Shown here one piece after another: positions 62,800 to 64,000 of a stretch of 64,000 nucleotides of DNA. The DNA is from Pelagophyceae sp. CCMP2097 (taxonomy: Eukaryota > Sar > Pelagophyceae), in NCBI GenBank assembly GCA_026770575.1, contig MU657213.1, positions 572 through 64,571 of the forward strand, given 5' to 3'. A program made the position numbers and the translations under genes. The notes beneath the pieces are model-generated. The model was not told where the DNA came from, did no database searches, and worked only from the letters and a program-made list of their open reading frames with translations. Each line of letters begins with the position of its first letter. Positions within the stretch are counted from its first letter, which is position 1.

Positions 62800-63362
62800 G
62801 CGGCGAGCTGCGGCCGCTGACGTCGTCGCAGAGCCGCGTCTCCTTCGCCGCCGACGTCGGCGCCGCGCCCGCGCCCCACGCGCGGCGGCCGGCGACGACG
62901 CGCGCGACGCTGCCCGGCGCGCTGCCGCTCGTGCGCATGCCGGCGGTGACGTCCAAGGCGGCGCTCGAGTTCTCGCTCGCGGCGTCGGGCATATCGACGC
63001 GCGACGCCGCCGACCACCTGCGCAGGCAGGCGGCGCAGCAGGCAACGCTGCTCTCGAAGAAGTACGGCCTCTCGCCGGCGGCAGCGGCGGAGATGAGCCT
63101 CGACCCCGCGCCCGAAGCGAAGGGCCTGCGGCGGACGGCGTCGTTGCCGGGCATGGACGACGCCGACGGCGGCGCGGCGGCGGCCGAGACCAACGTCTTC
63201 GAGGAGCGCATGCGCGCGCAGCTGGCGCGGCTGCCGCCCGTGCGGCGGCCGGGCGTCAACCCGACGCTGCGCGGTCACGCGCGGTCGCGCGGCCGACGGC
63301 AGAAGCAGCGCAAGGCGCGGCTAAGGGACTGTTCTAAAAGACGGTTCAGAGGTCTTGTGTAG
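62800..63362 (+). CDS. Hypothetical protein, helical
   Basis: An open frame with a protein-like composition follows the kelch relic: SSQSRVSFAADVGAAPAPHA, ALEFSLAASGISTRDAADHL, LLSKKYGLSPAAAAEM, ETNVFEERMRAQLARL and a basic C-terminus. The start is not clear: an ATG at 62733 lies in frame but inside the kelch relic, so an upstream exon may be needed. No family was recognised. It is convergent with the RAP gene at the window end. Confidence 0.35.
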
Positions 63363-63507
63363 CCACTATGCATCTATAGGCGTCTATAGGCTCCGTGTGT
63401 TCGACGCGGTCGTCTGCCCCAGCGTCGCAGGGCGCTCCTTGTGCATTGCGGTCCACCCGGGTCTTTGGAGGTGCCATGTTCGCTCGGTAGACTTATTTTA
63501 ATGGACT

Positions 63508-64000
63508 TCAAACCGCCTCGGGCCGGTCGACGACGAAGTTGGCCTGCTGCAGCCTCTGCTTGAGGTACGCGTCCTGCGCCTTTGTCGGCGGCAACGTGGC
63601 CCATTCGTAGAAGGGCACGCTGACCACGTCCCAGCCCAGCTTCTCCAGCACGCGCCTTTTGAACCGCGCGTTGCCATTCAAAACGCGCCGCGCGCCGTGG
63701 TACCGGCTTGGGCCCTCGAACTCGACGCAGCGCATGGTTGAAAGTTGGGCCATATCCAAAGAGACGCCCTCTCGCGTCACGTGCCGAAAGTCGTGCGTCC
63801 ACCCTAAACGCCACAGCGCGCTCGAGACGTCGCGCTGCGTCCTCGACACCCGGGCGCGCTCCTGCGACGCCACCGCGACGAGCAGCTGCGGCTCGAGCGC
63901 CTTAGAGAGGCGCGAGTGCAGCGGCGCGGGGAGGCGCGGCAGCGGCTTGCGCGCGTCGGCGTCGTCGTCTTGGAACTCGACCTGTAGGTGGAGGCAGACT
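63508..64000 (-). CDS. RAP-domain protein, 5' end outside the window
   Basis: The minus-strand frame is open from the window edge to 63508. It ends with a RAP domain closely matching the other two: SSALWRLGWTHDFRHVTREG, SLDMAQLSTMRCVEFEGPSR, NGNARFKRRVLEKLGWDVV, VPFYEWATL. The upstream part (VEFQDDDADARKPLPRL, LHSRLSKALEPQLLVAVAS) is the usual linker between OPR repeats and RAP. By analogy, OPR repeats and perhaps an RRM lie beyond position 64000. It is adjacent to the 16-repeat gene on the same strand, so a tandem pair is likely. Confidence 0.8.
   Translation of the reverse strand, partial: VCLHLQVEFQDDDADARKPLPRLPAPLHSRLSKALEPQLLVAVASQERARVSRTQRDVSSALWRLGWTHDFRHVTREGVSLDMAQLSTMRCVEFEGPSRYHGARRVLNGNARFKRRVLEKLGWDVVSVPFYEWATLPPTKAQDAYLKQRLQQANFVVDRPEAV

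Overview
The window is nuclear DNA from a gene-dense, GC-rich unicellular eukaryote. I infer a photosynthetic stramenopile close to pelagophytes (Aureococcus-like). The evidence is: many spliceosomal introns of about 40-155 bp; intraflagellar transport and PG-rich (axonemal) proteins; a diaminopimelate epimerase with a signal-peptide-like leader; RRM/octotricopeptide/RAP proteins of the organellar RNA type; and a local expansion of MYND-RING-Sel1 proteins. Species assignment is inference. Exon joins were made by eye from frame, phase and homology; where stated, the exon lengths add up to a whole number of codons.

Layout. 0.8-11 kb: an SR-protein kinase (+), a PH-like/UBA protein (-), a SAM methyltransferase (+), MYND-RING-Sel1 gene 1 (-) and a PH/PDZ-like protein (+). 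11-18.5 kb: a very long HMG-box protein with three PARP-type zinc fingers (-), interrupted by a 225-N gap that looks spurious, then a DHYC palmitoyltransferase (-). 18.8-23 kb: a glycosyltransferase-like gene (+), then an element with 357-bp near-identical inverted arms. 23-30 kb: a cilium-flavoured block made of a coiled-coil/WD40 protein (-), a PG-rich repeat protein (+), a small WD40 protein (-) and IFT43 (+). 30-39.7 kb: a PanD-like protein (-), MYND-RING-Sel1 gene 2 (+), a signal-peptide/RRM/OPR/RAP gene (+), an HRI1-like gene (+), a broken Sel1 pseudogene (+) and MYND-RING-Sel1 gene 3 (+). 39.9-43.4 kb: a divergent pair of secreted prolyl-4-hydroxylase-like/ankyrin protein (-) and DapF (+). 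44-48 kb: a Pro-loop pentameric ligand-gated channel whose reading frame runs from M4 into a CD39/apyrase-like NTPase domain. 49-56 kb: MYND-RING-Sel1 gene 4 (-), a LOG-family enzyme (+), a U-box/SAM E3 (-), a DnaJ protein (-) and MYND-RING-Sel1 gene 5 (-). 56-64 kb: AT-rich repeats, a small inverted-repeat element, an unidentified multi-exon gene (+), a 16-repeat RRM/OPR/RAP gene (-), a kelch relic (+) and a second RAP gene running off the end (-).

How the genes relate. There is no operon-like pathway. The themes are ubiquitin/protein quality control (five MYND-RING-Sel1 proteins, U-box, UBA, DnaJ), organellar RNA processing (two RRM/OPR/RAP genes plus one RAP gene cut by the window edge), cilium biogenesis (IFT43, PG-rich protein, possibly the coiled-coil/WD40 protein), and small-molecule metabolism of bacterial type (DapF, PanD-like, LOG). 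Many genes are divergent pairs with 100-300 bp between starts. The most unusual candidates are the channel/NTPase fusion, the PanD-like protein without the Gly-Ser self-cleavage pair, and the shared 5'-UTR exon-intron cassette of four MYND-RING-Sel1 paralogues.
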